A DNA stretch of 64,000 nucleotides from Marchantia polymorpha subsp. ruderalis (taxonomy: Eukaryota > Streptophyta > Marchantiopsida > Marchantiales > Marchantiaceae): the NCBI GenBank assembly GCA_037833965.1, contig AP031351.1, forward strand, positions 16,194,501 to 16,258,500, read 5' to 3'. Below, one piece after another: positions 1 to 12,944 of the stretch. The notes under the pieces are model-generated. The model was not told the DNA's origin. It did no database searches and worked only from the letters and a program-made list of their open reading frames with translations. How positions within the stretch are numbered: the stretch's first letter is position 1; each line of letters starts with the position of its first letter. Both the position numbers and the translations under genes were made by a program.

Positions 1-1950
1 AAGACATTCGAAAGTCAGATATACAATATATCATTAGAGATATAAATTGAATTTATCATGGTTGAAATTGAAATTTATTATGTTTCAAATATATAAGCTT
101 TGAATGATGATTTTGCTTGAAATTTAAGTGTAAGAAATCGTTTTTTTACATTGATATCAATATTATTTGTATAGAATTAAGAAATATAGAGCTGTGATGC
201 AAAAGATGTGTATATAAAAAATTTTCATTCTATATAAAAGTGTTTAAATATGGGAAAAAATAGTAGATATTATTATCTTAATTCATCAGATTTTTGACTA
301 ATCAAAGATGAAACAAATTTCACTATAAAGATATATATTTTTGAATTACCTTAAAAACTAACACAATCATTCTCAACTGACAGATTTATTCCTACTTGAC
401 ATATATATGTTATACATTATAAGTGATCTCAATGAGGTTTATGTTGAGTGACCTCTAATCTTACATTAATAAAGTCTAATCAATATTGGTTGACAGATTC
501 AAAATTAAAAAGTCTATGTTCTTTTATAAAATATCACCGACAACATTACATATATTTTTCATATGAATAAAGATTGAAATTTTAATTCTGCTACAAGATA
601 TATACATATGTATAGAAAAAAATTTCAAGAAAAATATATCTGTAAAAATCCTGTAGTTATTTCAAGTATGTATTTTGAAAGCAAAATACTTTTATATTAT
701 ATTCATTTTTTCACAATATTCTCACCAGAAAAAGTCATGCACGGGCATTGTTTCATCTTCATACATTTGAAGTGCGTTGAATTATATAAATAAGTATTTA
801 TTAATTCTATAATTATAGGGACATCCAAAATTTTATGCAATCCTGATTATCAGCTATAATTGTAATTATTTCGAATTTTTAATGCCATTAGAAAATATAA
901 GATACATCAAAATGAAATATGTATTATTTGTTTGTACTATGGAGTTTAAAAGCAGAAGCTACAAAATAAGTTTTGAACAAAGAATAAAGTCATTTTGATA
1001 ATATCAATCATGTATATAATATAATACTATAAATTGGAGAAAATTTTGTATATCAAATCAAAATAATCAATGGAATAATTATTTTTTAATTTATATCAAT
1101 TTTTGAATAAACAAAAAAGTTCAGAAATTTTCATGGATATTTATATATTATGTCAGAATCAGACTTTAAAATCAAGCTTGTGTTATTCAGTATAATAACA
1201 CATGTTTTTTATTTTAAAAAATAGGGTTTTTATACAGCACATGTGTTATATTTGGTGATGAATAAATTTCTTTATACTTTTTTAATCAAAGAATGTTGAA
1301 GATAAGATCGATGATAACATATATTTGTGAAATAAGTTTAATGTAAGATCTTTCCAGAGAATCAATCAAATTGAATTGGCCAAATGTAAAAGAAGTTACA
1401 CAATGATCACTGCCTCGTACTAATATCTTGACCTTTTTAACTCCTCGATCAAATCCGACACTTGAAGCCCAAGAGATGAAATTGTTTATAGGATTATAGA
1501 ATCAACTCCAGTAGAAACGGATTAACCGCGAGGTTTTATAGCTTTTCTTCCCAAGAGTCTTCTCAGAAGTAGAAAAGTATTTTATAGTCAATGGAGAATA
1601 TTCTCCATTTTGAACATGAAACCAAAAATAAGTAATATCGTGGTAAAAGAGATTGGTGATGGCAAATAGATTAGAGATAGATTGGCAAAATTCTGTGTAG
1701 CTAGAAGTTAGGCGATTGTTTATGATATAACAGTTCAGTGGAATTTGTGTTTCTTAAATGAAATAACCAGTTGCAGAGGAGAAACACTGGAGACCTAAGG
1801 TAGAATGTTTTTACTAAACGACACGATGATTCGCAAGCACGAAATGAATACACCATGAAACTTGTTGGTATTCTACTTACCTGCTAACTACATTTGACCA
1901 AGGCAAAGGGAGATTGACGGGACGTAAAAAACAACCAAGCCCAGAGTGAC
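1..1950. other. AT-rich spacer, no gene seen
   Basis: The stretch is strongly AT-rich with frequent stops in all frames. The longest reading frame (608-793) has no recognisable protein similarity. No RNA gene, terminal repeat or tandem array is evident by eye. Confidence 0.6.
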
Positions 1951-2989
1951 AAGTCAGATAATCACAGAATAAAGAGCATTATAATACATGTTCACAAAAT
2001 GCCGATGTGATTATCGTGCATACGTTGACAAACGCAAGCAAGTCGGACGGGTCAGATGTCCCCATTTTATGAGAATTAGAAGCCAATTTGTACGAAAGGG
2101 TTGGCTTCCATTGATTCCATAGCAACAGAGCTCGTTTCCGGTTAGATTCCGTACTGGGACTGGCCTTGCGAGGGACCCGCGGTTCTTGGAGCAATCAGTC
2201 CGTCAGAGGGCCGCTTTGATTGACTTCAGACATTTCCGGCTGCATCCCGTGTCTTGCACACACGCAGGGACGGAAATGAGGAGCGTTCGTTCTGCTTCGA
2301 TGTTCGTCGGTGCCCTCTGAGAGAAGTGGAGTGAAGAGAAGAAGGCGGACGGGAACGGATGGTCCGAGGGTCTGTCGTTTAGCGATGAGATGCGCTGCGT
2401 TGCTTGTGCAGGCCGAGAACGAGAGAGCGTGCAGAGAGAGCAGCAGCAGCGCTACTTGAGGAACAGCGAGGAAAGCCCGTTCTTTCGTCCATCTTCGCTC
2501 GTTCGTGGTGGCCACTCACGAATGAATGAATGAACGAACGACCCGGCGGATGAGCGAGCGAGCGACTGACTGACTGATTGCCCTTGATTCGTTCGGCGAT
2601 CGCAGATCTTGATGATGGCCTCGTGAATCACTCTGTCGGTCGGGCGGTCGACTAATCTTGTTTTGATTTTGCCATACCAGGCAGTGGCAAGGAAAAGGAA
2701 GAGACGAGAGAGAACGGAGAGCAGCGAAAGAGAAGGAGCCTTCCGTTTGTGTCTGTCTTATGCCATTGGCGGTGGCATTGGCCGGTTTTGCGGTGTTCTT
2801 CTGGCAAGATCGCCGTAAGGTTTCCGGCGCGTGAGCGTCTTGGTCTGGTGATGGCGTTGGAGTTCTTGTAAGAATTGTTGGTATTGTACGGATTGTTGCG
2901 CCGTGGACGAGCGGAAAGAGAGTGGTCGATTGTCCAGACCCTTTTTGTTGGGTCTTCGCGGAAGCTAGAGAAAGGAGAACTCGGTCAAG
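1951..2989 (+). promoter_or_regulatory. Presumed promoter and 5' leader of the PDIL5-4-like gene
   Basis: Base composition rises sharply in GC from about 2040 onward, ahead of the start codon at 2990, as is common for plant 5' leaders. The stretch contains degenerate tetranucleotide runs (GAAT, GAAC, GAGC and GACT units, about 2519-2578). An upstream ATG at 2922 opens a frame that is out of phase with the main start and overlaps it, so it could lower translation if it is in the mRNA. The transcription start cannot be placed from sequence alone. Confidence 0.4.
2519..2578. repeat. Compound tetranucleotide microsatellite
   Basis: Successive short runs of GAAT, GAAC, GAGC and GACT units lie in the likely 5' leader of the PDIL gene. 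Units are imperfect and drift from one motif to the next. Confidence 0.7.
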
Positions 2990-5900
2990 ATGTTTTCCAG
3001 CAGTAAGCTTAAGGCAATTGACTTCTACAGGTATTTGTTTGAGAGCTCCTTCCGATTTTGTTTGCCCAAATTCAGCTCGCTTTTCTGATGGACGTTGTCT
3101 ATTTGCGCTTTACTTGTGTTCAATGGTAATACTTGCAAAATTTACCGCACGAAATTCGATAAGGCGATATGAACATTACAATGCAGACATGGGTAATCGC
3201 TAGTATGACTGGCCTTAAACCCAGGAGTGTTGCATTTTAGCTGATTCTGCGTCGGATGCAACGGATGGATAAATCACAGTGCCCTCCACGTAATGAGTGA
3301 GACACGTATATTTCTGAGTAGCTGAATAGTGAAGTAGGTGCCCTTCACATCGCTGAGCTAGACAGAATCAGTGACTGTAAAATTAAGCGCATCGCGCGAG
3401 GAGAACATCTCGGTTGCAATAGATAGATAAAAGTCCTCATGACCAATTTCTCCCAAGTCATGGTAGTCAAAACTTATTCTGCAGATAACTTAGTATGATA
3501 AGCCCACTAAGTCTGTTTGAGCTGCAAGGATCTCATAAGCTAAAAATAAATGTTACATATTCTTCCCATTCACAGAAAAATCGGCATGTTTGGTGCCTCT
3601 GAAGGTGATCGTATCTGATTTGAGTGGAATTCATTGTTGAAATTGCACCCTTATAAGTAGTCATCCTAGTCTTAGTTGGAAGCCCACACTTGAGTCTGAT
3701 GTAGGCCAATCTTATAAGTTCCACCTGGCCACATGGAAGGTAGAAAAACTTTTTCACAGATTCAGCAGACCTTCCAGCATTTTTTTTTGTTAATTACCAC
3801 AACCTTGCCTTTGGTTGTTCACTGAGTTCAATCCAGTCTGGACATCTCCTTAAGGTCAAGAAGTGATAAGCGCTCACCTTACGAGACAGGGCGTTTTATC
3901 ATAACGTCGATATTGTGGGCTCTTCCTGAGGGTAGTTTGTTTGTTTTTATTTTATATTAATTTTATTATTATGGATCTCGGAAAAGGCACTAGCACAAGT
4001 TAAAATAGTGGAAAAGTCAACTGTTTGAAAAATAGTAAAACAACCCATAATCCCGAGAGCTAATCCAAAATCACCTACGCGATTCATGAGCATAGCTTTA
4101 ATAGCCGTTTTATTTGCCTTAATGCATTACAGGTAAAAACTTTTCACCGTTATTGTAACTGGCCATACGGGTTGTACAGTTTTTCCATTCTAACAAAGGT
4201 TACCATGGTTGCAGGAAAATACCTAGAGATTTGACAGAGGCGTCTCTTTCTGGTGCAGGCTTGTCAATCATAGCTGCATTTGCTATGGTTTTCTTGTTTG
4301 GAATGGTAGGGTATCCTTCTGTCTCATCGTTTTGCATCAGACGAGCTTTCTTAATTATTGTCAACATATGTAAGCAGGGTCTGCTGTAGCTGCACTTGAA
4401 TGAATTTGTAGTCTTTGAAGTAGGCAAATTTTCTGTATTGAATCTGTTTTGTAAAATGGGAGATCGAATGGACACATTTTTCAGGAACTCAACAGTTACC
4501 TAAGTGTCGCAACATCAACCACAGTGGTCGTGGATAGAAGCAAAAACGGGGAACATCTCCGCATCGATTTTAATGTTAGGTGTACATCTAATCCACTCGT
4601 TGTATAAAAATGTGATAACCTTTGTCGGTTGCCTAGCTATCAACCATGCTCTTGAACTTTAAATTCTTAACCCTGTAGTTATGCCAGTGGTTTCATATTT
4701 CCAAGTTGTAGAAGTGACCTCTATTCAGTTGATTATTGTTGATTTTATGAAGTTGCATTAACACGCACCTCTTCTCTGCAGCTTTCCGAATTTATCTTGT
4801 GAGTTTCTTTCTGTTGATGTCCATGACGTACTTGGAACTGTAAGTAACAACTTCATTTGATTCATGTGTTTCGAGTCTTCCTTGAATTCTTTCTTCGAAG
4901 CTGAGGGACGTAGGCTTCCCTAACTTAAGAGAAGAGAAATCTGTCAGGTGCTTGGTATACATCAATAAAGATGGGATTGTAGTTTAAGAACTGATACTGC
5001 AAACCTACATGCAAACTGCTTTTGATTTGAAATACGCCAGAGAAAGTTGCAGAGCGCTTAGATTCTAAAATATGAGTGTCATCGAAGAGGGTTTTCCTGC
5101 TTTTTTCTTTTCTATTTCATGTCCTGGTTACGTGCTATATGTGCTCTGGTTCAGGAGGAAAAATTTGTACATGCATATGATAACACTTGTCTACAAATCA
5201 CCTGTTATTGAAATGCAGGTCAGACAAAACCTCACCAGGACAGTTCGGAAGTATCCAATAGACTCCAATATGAATCGAGTAGGTCAAGATGTACATGTTG
5301 GACATTTACCAACGATTAGGAATCACGGGGATCACCACGGAGACGAGGAACTTGCAGAAGGTGTTGGAGAAGGAGCCGTCGAGTTGGGTGTGGATAACTT
5401 TGACACTTATGCTCATGAGTATTATATCTAACGTTTACCCTACAATTCTTGATTGAAGGCACTTGAGTTATTTTCTGGGCTATTCATTTTGCTGTTGAAA
5501 GTGTTCCTTCTCTTTGTGTTGATATTGCCCTAGAGATGCTGTATCATGTGAACTTATATTCCTTTGCTGTGGTTCAGGTTTCCTATCTTGCTTGTCAACT
5601 TTTATGCCGGATGGTGTTCATGGAGTCAACGCTTGGTAAGCCCAAGAGCCCTCTGAAGTCTTTATGAATATCGCGAGGATATTGCCTCAGTAGAACGATT
5701 GTACTACTGAGGCAATATCCTCGGTAGTACAATCGTTCTACGAATCCATTATATTCACAAAAAGGTTTTCGGATGCACATGCATATAAGATATGTGCCTA
5801 GTGTGAGCCAAGATGAAAACATAACATTGTGATGCTCTGATATGTCCGCTTTATATATGAGGTAGGTGAGCTAAATTTCTATATTGATAGGTGAGCCATA

Positions 5901-8900
5901 GGGGACAAACTTAGTAGGCTTGTACACTGGTTATGGTCTATCACTGAAGGTACTTCATTAATCGTCTTTCACTTTCCAGAAACCGTCATGGGAGAAAGCA
6001 GCGCAGATTATTCACGAAAGGTAAGAAGATCTACCGCAAATTTTATACTGTCAATCGATAATGAGACATGTGCATCTTTTTCTCAAATCAGTCAGTGTCT
6101 CAAATCAATCTTAACCTCTCAGCCATCGAAGAAATGGGTGCTTTCCGACGTAATTTGCTCTTGAAAGGGAAGTCGGAATATGTACTAATGAGCATCGTCT
6201 TTCATAGCCTGGAGACCAAAGAGCGGAATAATACAGTACCATTAAGGCCCCAGTAAATATGACTTGAAAGTGGTATATTCGTCATATCTTCCGTCTATCA
6301 CCACTACCTTTTCAAATCTCTTGTCATATGAAACCAGAAACCACCATAATTTAGTCAGTATCATAATAGTTGGAGAACTGTGGCGTTTAACTCTCCGATC
6401 GAGTCACTTCGAATCACATTCACTTATCAAAGTGAATGTGATTCGAAGTGCTGCTGCTTTGCGCTCTGAATCGAGGCTAAGGGATTCCGTAAACACTTTG
6501 GACTCCAACAGCAGAGCCGAGGTTAGGAGACAGTATCGCTCTCATGCTATACACCCAGCTGCATTTGGTCAAATATGGAATAAGAATATCTTCTTTCTTG
6601 TCGCACTGGGTGCAAGTTGCGGAATAGTTCCCCATGTTGCTTATCTTGTGGTCGAAAGGATGACTGCCATCCGGAACTTCAACCTTCGCCGCGTCTCGAA
6701 ACAAGGAACACCCTTGACTTTAGTGATTGAAGATGACGGGTTTGAGGTCCATGGTAGCTAGGGAGAGCTTTGCAGTTCAGGCCAGCCCAGTTTCTCGGAG
6801 AGACCACTAATCTCCTGTTACTGAAGTTTCGAAGGACTTTACGTCTCCCCTAAATTTAACCCCGTGTGTGCATATAGTAGCAAAATATATCACTCGAAGT
6901 TTTATAAGAATCTAGAGCCTCTTATTTTGTGTGAGGGTTTGTCGATGTCCTCATGATTAGTGCACAGAAACCTTTACCGTTGATATTTAGCTGAGGAAGT
7001 GGCTTGCTGCGAGCCTGAACTGTATAGATGACTAACGATCACATTACATTGCTTTGATGCTTCTACCCGAACCATTGAAATGTGCGTTGGTACTGCTGAA
7101 GAAGCTGGATGAAGGCGAGCATCAGCTAAAAAATTGAAATTCGTTTCATTGCTCAGATATCACCCGGACGACGACGGGCGAATCATGTTGGGAAAGGTTG
7201 ACTGCGCCGAAGCAAGGAATCAGTTGCTGTGCAGATCGTAAGAAGAAGACCTCTGATATCTCCGTCCCAGTATTTTGGCTTTGTGTCATTGCTTGAGGGT
7301 TTTATTGGCTAATCTCCTACTATATTTGTTTCAGTGTTGAGAATACCTGTTGGTTATTTTTCACAGGCATCACATTCAAGGATATCCGTCCATCAGAGTC
7401 TTTCGCAAGGGCCAGGATGTCAGGTAGATTTCTCAGCCTCACCCAGGATAGTTTGACATGTCAGGTCGTATTTGAATTATGATGTTCATAAGGCTGACTT
7501 TCAGTGAGAAGCGACTGTAATGGAACCATCCGATTTCTTAGTTCGTTTCTGCTTATATCAGTTTGGCGTCTGCATGACCTCCGCCATTTTTAAATGGCGG
7601 AGGTCATGCAGACGCCAAGGCAAACCTTGTATGCATTACAAGGTTTGCTTTGCAAGGTTGTGGCCATTTATATTCCTTTCACTTTTCGTACTCAGTCTTC
7701 TGAAAGAATGTCGTATTCTGTTTTCGTGATTTAAGTTCACTTTTTTAGCCCCAAACCCTACTTTCATAATTGCCTACTTAATTCAGAACCTGTCTTCTGG
7801 AATGGTCGATTACATAAAATGACATGAACATGTTGATCGCTTAACTTTCCCTTTGTCAAGTGCTGCAAAGCACGCAACATAGTTGAAAATGGGTTGGGTT
7901 TGCCACTTCCTTATTCAACAAATTGTCAATGCCTCTCCACTATGCCTGTCTGGGTACGTGTTGAACAAGTTATGAAAGTGTTATGTGGGGCGAAATGCGA
8001 TGTCAAAAGTGAGGGCAGTCTTCTGAATGTCGGTCATTTTGGACACTCATTGTCATGCGAATAGTATGATAAAATCGTTTTTTCTTTGTTTGTGACATGA
8101 ATCAATTCGTCTATACTGCTGATGTGGATGTTCAACAGAGGGTATGTGCGAGCATTTTCCAACTTCTGCCCTTTTTGAAGAATAGGTTATTCTACACTGT
8201 AAGCTAGACATGCAGAGGGTTCAAGGATATCTTTGCAGCTGATGCATCGCCTCACTTTTACGCAAGTCTTTGATTCTAATGTTCTTCGATGTTCCCATGT
8301 CGTAATAATCTCATGTTTTTGATGAGTGGTTTCGCATGATTGTAGGGACGCACAAGGGCGTCATGACCACGATTCATATTACGGTGAACGAGACACTGAC
8401 TCGCTGGTGGCGGTATGTCCCTGCTTTTAAGTTGTTGACCATCGCGAGCTGGCTGCGTTTTTCTCATACCGAAACGTCGTTAGGATGAATCTTATCTGAA
8501 AACTTTTGATTCGTAGATCGGCCTTCTTACAGCAAGAATGGGCAAGTAACTTTGACCTTTGGTATAAGGCTCCTACGTCATCGACATATGATTTTATGTA
8601 ACGAATTACTACCTTCCAAGTCTTTTGGTGGGCCGTGACAGTACGTGCTAGCAGTACACGTTGTTTTCCAGTCTCTTTCTCACTTTTTTTTGCATTTGCA
8701 GTTTGCTGAAACGTTGGTCCCAGTTCCAACGGGGGCTGGAACTCTAGCTTTGGAAGATAAGAGTGAGAACAACTCTACTGTCAAGAGATCAGCTCCTAAG
8801 TCAGGTGGCTGTCGGGTTGAAGGATTTGCCATGGTGAAGAAGGTATTGTGCCAAGATCAGGAAGAATGATAAATTAACGAAGATTCTCCTCTCCTAGATT

Positions 8901-10669
8901 TTTCTACTAGTTCTATTCTGAAACCTGTACACATCTGGTGTTATTGCAACTCTTTTCCAGAAGACATTACGAAGATGGAGGTTTCACAAGTTCAGTCCAC
9001 AGAGCTTGCCTCGTGCATTTCCTTTTCCGTTGTCATAAGATGGGAAAGAAACGTTGTTCTTTTTTTTCTTCCAAAGTTGTTCATATAATGACACGTGGGT
9101 AAACGTACAAGCCAAGTTACGTGAAGGGTCGTTGTGGTGCCACAGGTCCCAGGAAGCATTATTATTGCAGCTCGGTCAACCTCCCATTCTTTTGATGCAG
9201 CAAAGACGAATATGTCACATTACGTTCAGTCATTTTTTTTCGGTCGTAAGCTTTCGTACACACTGGCGAAGGAGGTCTATCGTGTTTATCCATTACTTGA
9301 TGGCGTAGAGGAGACTCTCACTGGACATATGTACACTTCACCTCATGAAAACATAACAGTACGTTTCTGATTTTCTGCATCCTTCTCGCAAGAGTTCCTA
9401 AATGTCACGTTCTGCACCTGGTGTACCTCGGATTCCACTGGACACTAACATTCTCAGAATATTAAGCAACTGGTATTCAAACATTCCTTTTAGTTTCTGA
9501 GAGCCCTAAATCAATCCTCTAATTCGGCGGAAATGCTCGTCCTTTTGAGTTCGAAATCCTCATTGTCAGGATGGGTGTTTGAAGCTTCGACTAGCACTTC
9601 AGCGTTATATCTAGTCTTTCAGGTTCTCGCATCTTCTTTAGACACCTGTCAACGAGGACTTCGTTCCGGAAGTTCTTATATGTTGTTACCTTAAAGTCTA
9701 CCAAGAACTAGATTGCTCTTTTCTTTACAGGATCAAGCCTTAGTTCGCGTGGTTTTCGCACAGGAGAGGATTCTCTCTGTTGTTCTTTGCAGACTGTACC
9801 CACTGCCTGGTTTAAGGCCATCTAGAACATTTGTTTGATGAGAGGAAGTATTCTGATTATATATGGGAACGTTGTGGTGCACTACCAGTTCGATCATTAC
9901 CTGCAGGCAGTAAAGACGGAGGTAATATCACTGAAAAGTTCGAAGGATTTCAAATTGTTGGAAGAGTACAACTTTGTTGCCCATAGCGCTGAGTTACAGA
10001 CAGCGGACGTTCCTGTGGCCAAGTTTCAGTATGAGTTATCTCCAATGCAGGTACGTTAATGGACAGCTCTTTGTCAGCCATAGATTACATGTCCAGTCTT
10101 TTACAGAATGAGAAATATGTCTTGGGATGAGTATGAGGTGAGCCCTTTCTTTTATTTTCAATATCTGAGATCAGAAATAGACGCTAGAAGAAACAAGTCC
10201 TGAGGTAGATTTTCATGATCTGCTGAGCTTTTGCCTCGATGGTCTCTGAATTTGACCTCCATTATCGACTTGTAATGCAGGTGCTCGTGAGTGAAACTCC
10301 CAAGTCTTTCTCTCATTTTATTACAAACGTTTGCGCAATAATTGGAGGAGTCTTCACGGTATGTTGTACATACATATCAACTTTTCTGTCTCATGTCTAG
10401 GGATGTAAACGGTTTACTCCACTTTTCACATGTGTCACATATCAGTCATCAAAAGCACAGTCTAGATTCAGTATCTCCGAGGAGAGTATCAATGTGGGTA
10501 GGCAACTGTTTCTTGTTAAGGGAAGTGATTATTGTCGGATGAGGTGCACTTCATGAACTTGCACTGAATATAAATTGTATTGACTTATCAGGTTGCAGGC
10601 ATCATCGATTCGATGTTGCACAGTGCCATTCGCATGGTGAAGAAGGTTGAACTGGGTAAACAGTACTGA
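2990..10669 (+). CDS. PDIL5-4-like: PDIL5-3/5-4-type protein: ERV46/ERGIC fold with thioredoxin domain
   Basis: Fifteen exons join in frame to 486 codons: 2990-3030, 4215-4305, 4485-4579, 4782-4839, 5219-5418, 5578-5635, 5980-6020, 7157-7237, 7367-7423, 8346-8412, 8702-8842, 9146-9358, 9889-10050, 10281-10358, 10592-10669. All introns are GT-AG. The product resembles Arabidopsis PDI-like 5-3/5-4 (about 480 aa). It has an N-terminal ERGIC segment beginning near [11 protein letters not shown], a membrane helix at about residues 27-43, a thioredoxin domain at about 150-240 with W-C-S-W at 174-177 and a cis-proline at P229, the conserved GGCRVEG motif, an ERV46-like lumenal domain, and a second helix at about 440-465. 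Known relatives are ER/ER-Golgi membrane proteins, and ERV46-type proteins act as COPII/COPI cargo receptors. The active site has a single cysteine, so dithiol oxidase activity is doubtful. The start was chosen by homology; exon 13's acceptor was chosen because it keeps phase and yields the conserved N-I-T-x-x-H-Y-L-Q. Confidence 0.93.
5675..5741. repeat. Interlocked pair of perfect inverted repeats (PDIL intron 6)
   Basis: Two perfect inverted repeats are interleaved. Arm A is 5675-5693 (19 nt) with its complement at 5704-5722. Arm B is 5690-5707 (18 nt) with its complement at 5724-5741. The order is A, B, A', B', with A/B and B/A' overlapping by 4 nt, so the two hairpins exclude each other or form a pseudoknot. 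It lies inside intron 6 and does not touch splice sites. Confidence 0.95.
6405..6450. repeat. Perfect 21-bp hairpin (PDIL intron 7)
   Basis: The arms 6405-6425 and 6430-6450 are exact reverse complements, separated by a 4-nt loop. It sits mid-intron between exons 7 and 8. No transposon-like target duplication is visible beside it. Confidence 0.95.
7563..7648. repeat. Two adjacent perfect hairpins (PDIL intron 9)
   Basis: The first hairpin has 27-nt arms (7563-7589 and 7592-7618) and a 2-nt loop. The second follows one base later, with 12-nt arms (7620-7631 and 7637-7648) and a 5-nt loop. Both are exact. The pair lies in intron 9, between exons 9 and 10. Confidence 0.95.
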
Positions 10670-12369
10670 TTTCTCTCAACTGCGGCCTAGTTAATTGATC
10701 GTGAGCTGTATTGAACTATTTGGTGCAATAATCTTAGCATGTAGGAGAGGATTCCATGTCCTTCACTTGTCAACCTGAGGTGGTCATCAGTATCATGGTC
10801 TGGTCTTGAACCCGTCCGATCAGTCGCCACTTCTCGCCATTATGGTTGGTCACCCTCCGCGGTCAAAGCATTTGATATAGAAGACTTCATTGACCTTCTG
10901 CCGCAGGGTCATTGGTATAATTTCATTCCCCTATGTATCACGTCTGACAAAGGGTAGAACGGCACACTGGGAGCTGATAAGTCTGTAGGAAGGGAAACAA
11001 CAGGCGATTTCCTTAAGCCCACTGCGGAAGCACATTCCATAGCCATGCATGGAAATGGCCGTTGTAAATTTTGAGCTCCCCCGAGCACTTGAAAGGAAAT
11101 TAGACATTAGTGATGATGGTTGTAGAAGAGAAATAATATTGTAATACGTTGTGAGAACTGAGTGCTATTTCCTCTCGTTTGCTGCAGTTGTCTAGTTTAC
11201 AATCATCTCTTTGTCGATATTAGGATCACTGGGAACTGGTAAGAAATCATGAAATGTTGTGTGTACGATATAGAGCCTTGAAGGATTGCTTTCTTTCTGT
11301 TTATATTTCTTTTGTCGGGAAGGCGGAAGGTGGGTGCCTTTCAAGAGCAAGAAAAGTTTAGGGCTCATCGAGGAGCTTTGTGTTACTAAGTAATATGAAG
11401 GGTCAGGAAGTCGCCCTCATTCCATAACCAAAGCAAAACGATGCGAGAATAAAATATGAGAAGACTATTGTAACGATCTTGGCATCTTAGATCCTGAGTT
11501 TCGTCCTTAGGTTCCGATCACGGATGATTCTGACAATCCAATCATGGATCAATCCTTACATGAATCTGACGTTCAAGACGCCTCTTGAGTCCAAACGGAG
11601 TCCAAACGTCAACAGAGCCACTGTTTCGTGTGACAGAATGTCGGATTGAACCTGTATATATTAATATTGATATCTGGATGAACTTCGACAATGTATGCAC
11701 AAGTATTGAGTATATGAAGTTCGTCAAGTTTGTAGTGATAGTTTACAAAGTATCACCGAGAGTGTGAGCTTCAAAGTAATTGGCCACTGATCTATTCAAA
11801 CCACGGTTATGTAGGCTTTTATTGATGTCCCAATTGACTTCACAAACTCCCCTTCAATTCTACCTAGCTTAGGGGTTCAATAATTTCTACACCATACAAG
11901 CCAGTACAAAGAACTCCTTGAAGGTAAGTATGGAAGAAAATAGCTTCTCATTTATGAACAATAATTAGCCAAAACGAAACCCTAGTTGACAATACTTTCG
12001 ATAAAGACCACATTAAGTATTTACAAAACTTTGCGAAATGCCATGCATATTTTGTTTTTTTTTATATTCCTTCACTAAATGCAGCATCATAGTTAAGTTC
12101 TCCATGAAACATAGTTCACACAAGGTGAGCATTGATGGTTGGGAATTAATCAAAGTGGATCGTCTTGGCATCCTTTCTTTTATCCTTGACCTTGACCTTC
12201 TTCATTTCACTGTCCACGTCTTGATAGTCTTTGGACCCAAGGTAGGACAAGAGAAGTGGGTAGAGAATAATGACTTCAATAGATTGACCCTAAATCCGTC
12301 GAGGTCGGATGTATATTGTTGATTGGGCATAACCAAGTATATAAGTGTTCGAGCAACTGTTTGCATCTC
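10670..12369. other. Spacer and probable 3' UTR of PDIL gene, no further gene seen
   Basis: The first few hundred bases are probably the 3' untranslated region of the PDIL gene. Beyond that only short open frames occur, none recognisable. A short direct repeat of an 11-nt motif (AGTCCAAACG) occurs at about 11587-11621. Confidence 0.5.
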
Positions 12370-12595
12370 ATCATCCCCTCCCAAAGGGAAAAACATCTCA
12401 AGCACCACCTCATAACCACCATGAGCTAGCAATGCATATGCTCAAACTGTAAAAGTTTAAAACTTTCGATGTAGATGCTGTGCAGCAGAGGCCAACATAT
12501 TATTTCAAATCTGCACCCAGACCAGACCATATCCATCAGGAGCGACCTAAGCCCACCCATAGCATTACCTGTACCCACCCATGCTACTCAAATTC

Positions 12596-12730
12596 TGTTG
12601 TGAGTGAATGAAGACTTGATATCTAGTATACAATGCAACACTTAAGTAGTTGCAGACCCAGATACAACAGATAACCTAACCCTAGAATCCATGGATTGTT
12701 CTACTCTTAAAGATCTAGTGACTCACAACA
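12596..12730 (-). repeat. Duplicated copia LTR copy 1
   Basis: This is a 135-bp LTR beginning TGTTGTGAGT and ending ACTCACAACA, with the purine-rich tract of the element next to it. It belongs to the first unit of the triplicated block and is followed by only about 165 bp of element sequence. Confidence 0.9.
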
Positions 12731-12944
12731 CCCCCTCTCAAGGTGAACACTATAAGTCCAGCAAACTTCTTGTAAATCTGCCAGAGATCTCATTCCAATA
12801 AAAAATCGATGTTTGTCAAACTTGTATCGTGGTAGGGGTTTCGTCATAAGATCAGCTGGATTGTCTTCAGTGTGTATGTACTCAAGTGAAATTTCCTAAG
12901 CCCACCCATAGCATTACCTGTACCCACCCATGCTACTCAAATTC

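Noticed and set aside
5411..5431. Possible AT-AC (U12-type) intron after exon 5 of the PDIL gene
   Set aside because: A canonical GT donor two codons earlier (after 5418) joins in frame to the exon at 5578 and gives the conserved [10 protein letters not shown], so no minor-class intron is needed.
6405..7648. Intronic hairpins as MIR genes or MITEs
   Set aside because: No flanking duplications for a MITE, and without small-RNA data a MIR call would be speculation; recorded as inverted repeats.
9835..9888. Longer exon 13 of the PDIL gene ([11 protein letters not shown]...)
   Set aside because: Open frame continues upstream of 9889, but similarity to relatives starts at the AG at 9888, which restores the usual N-I-T-x-x-H-Y-L-Q join.
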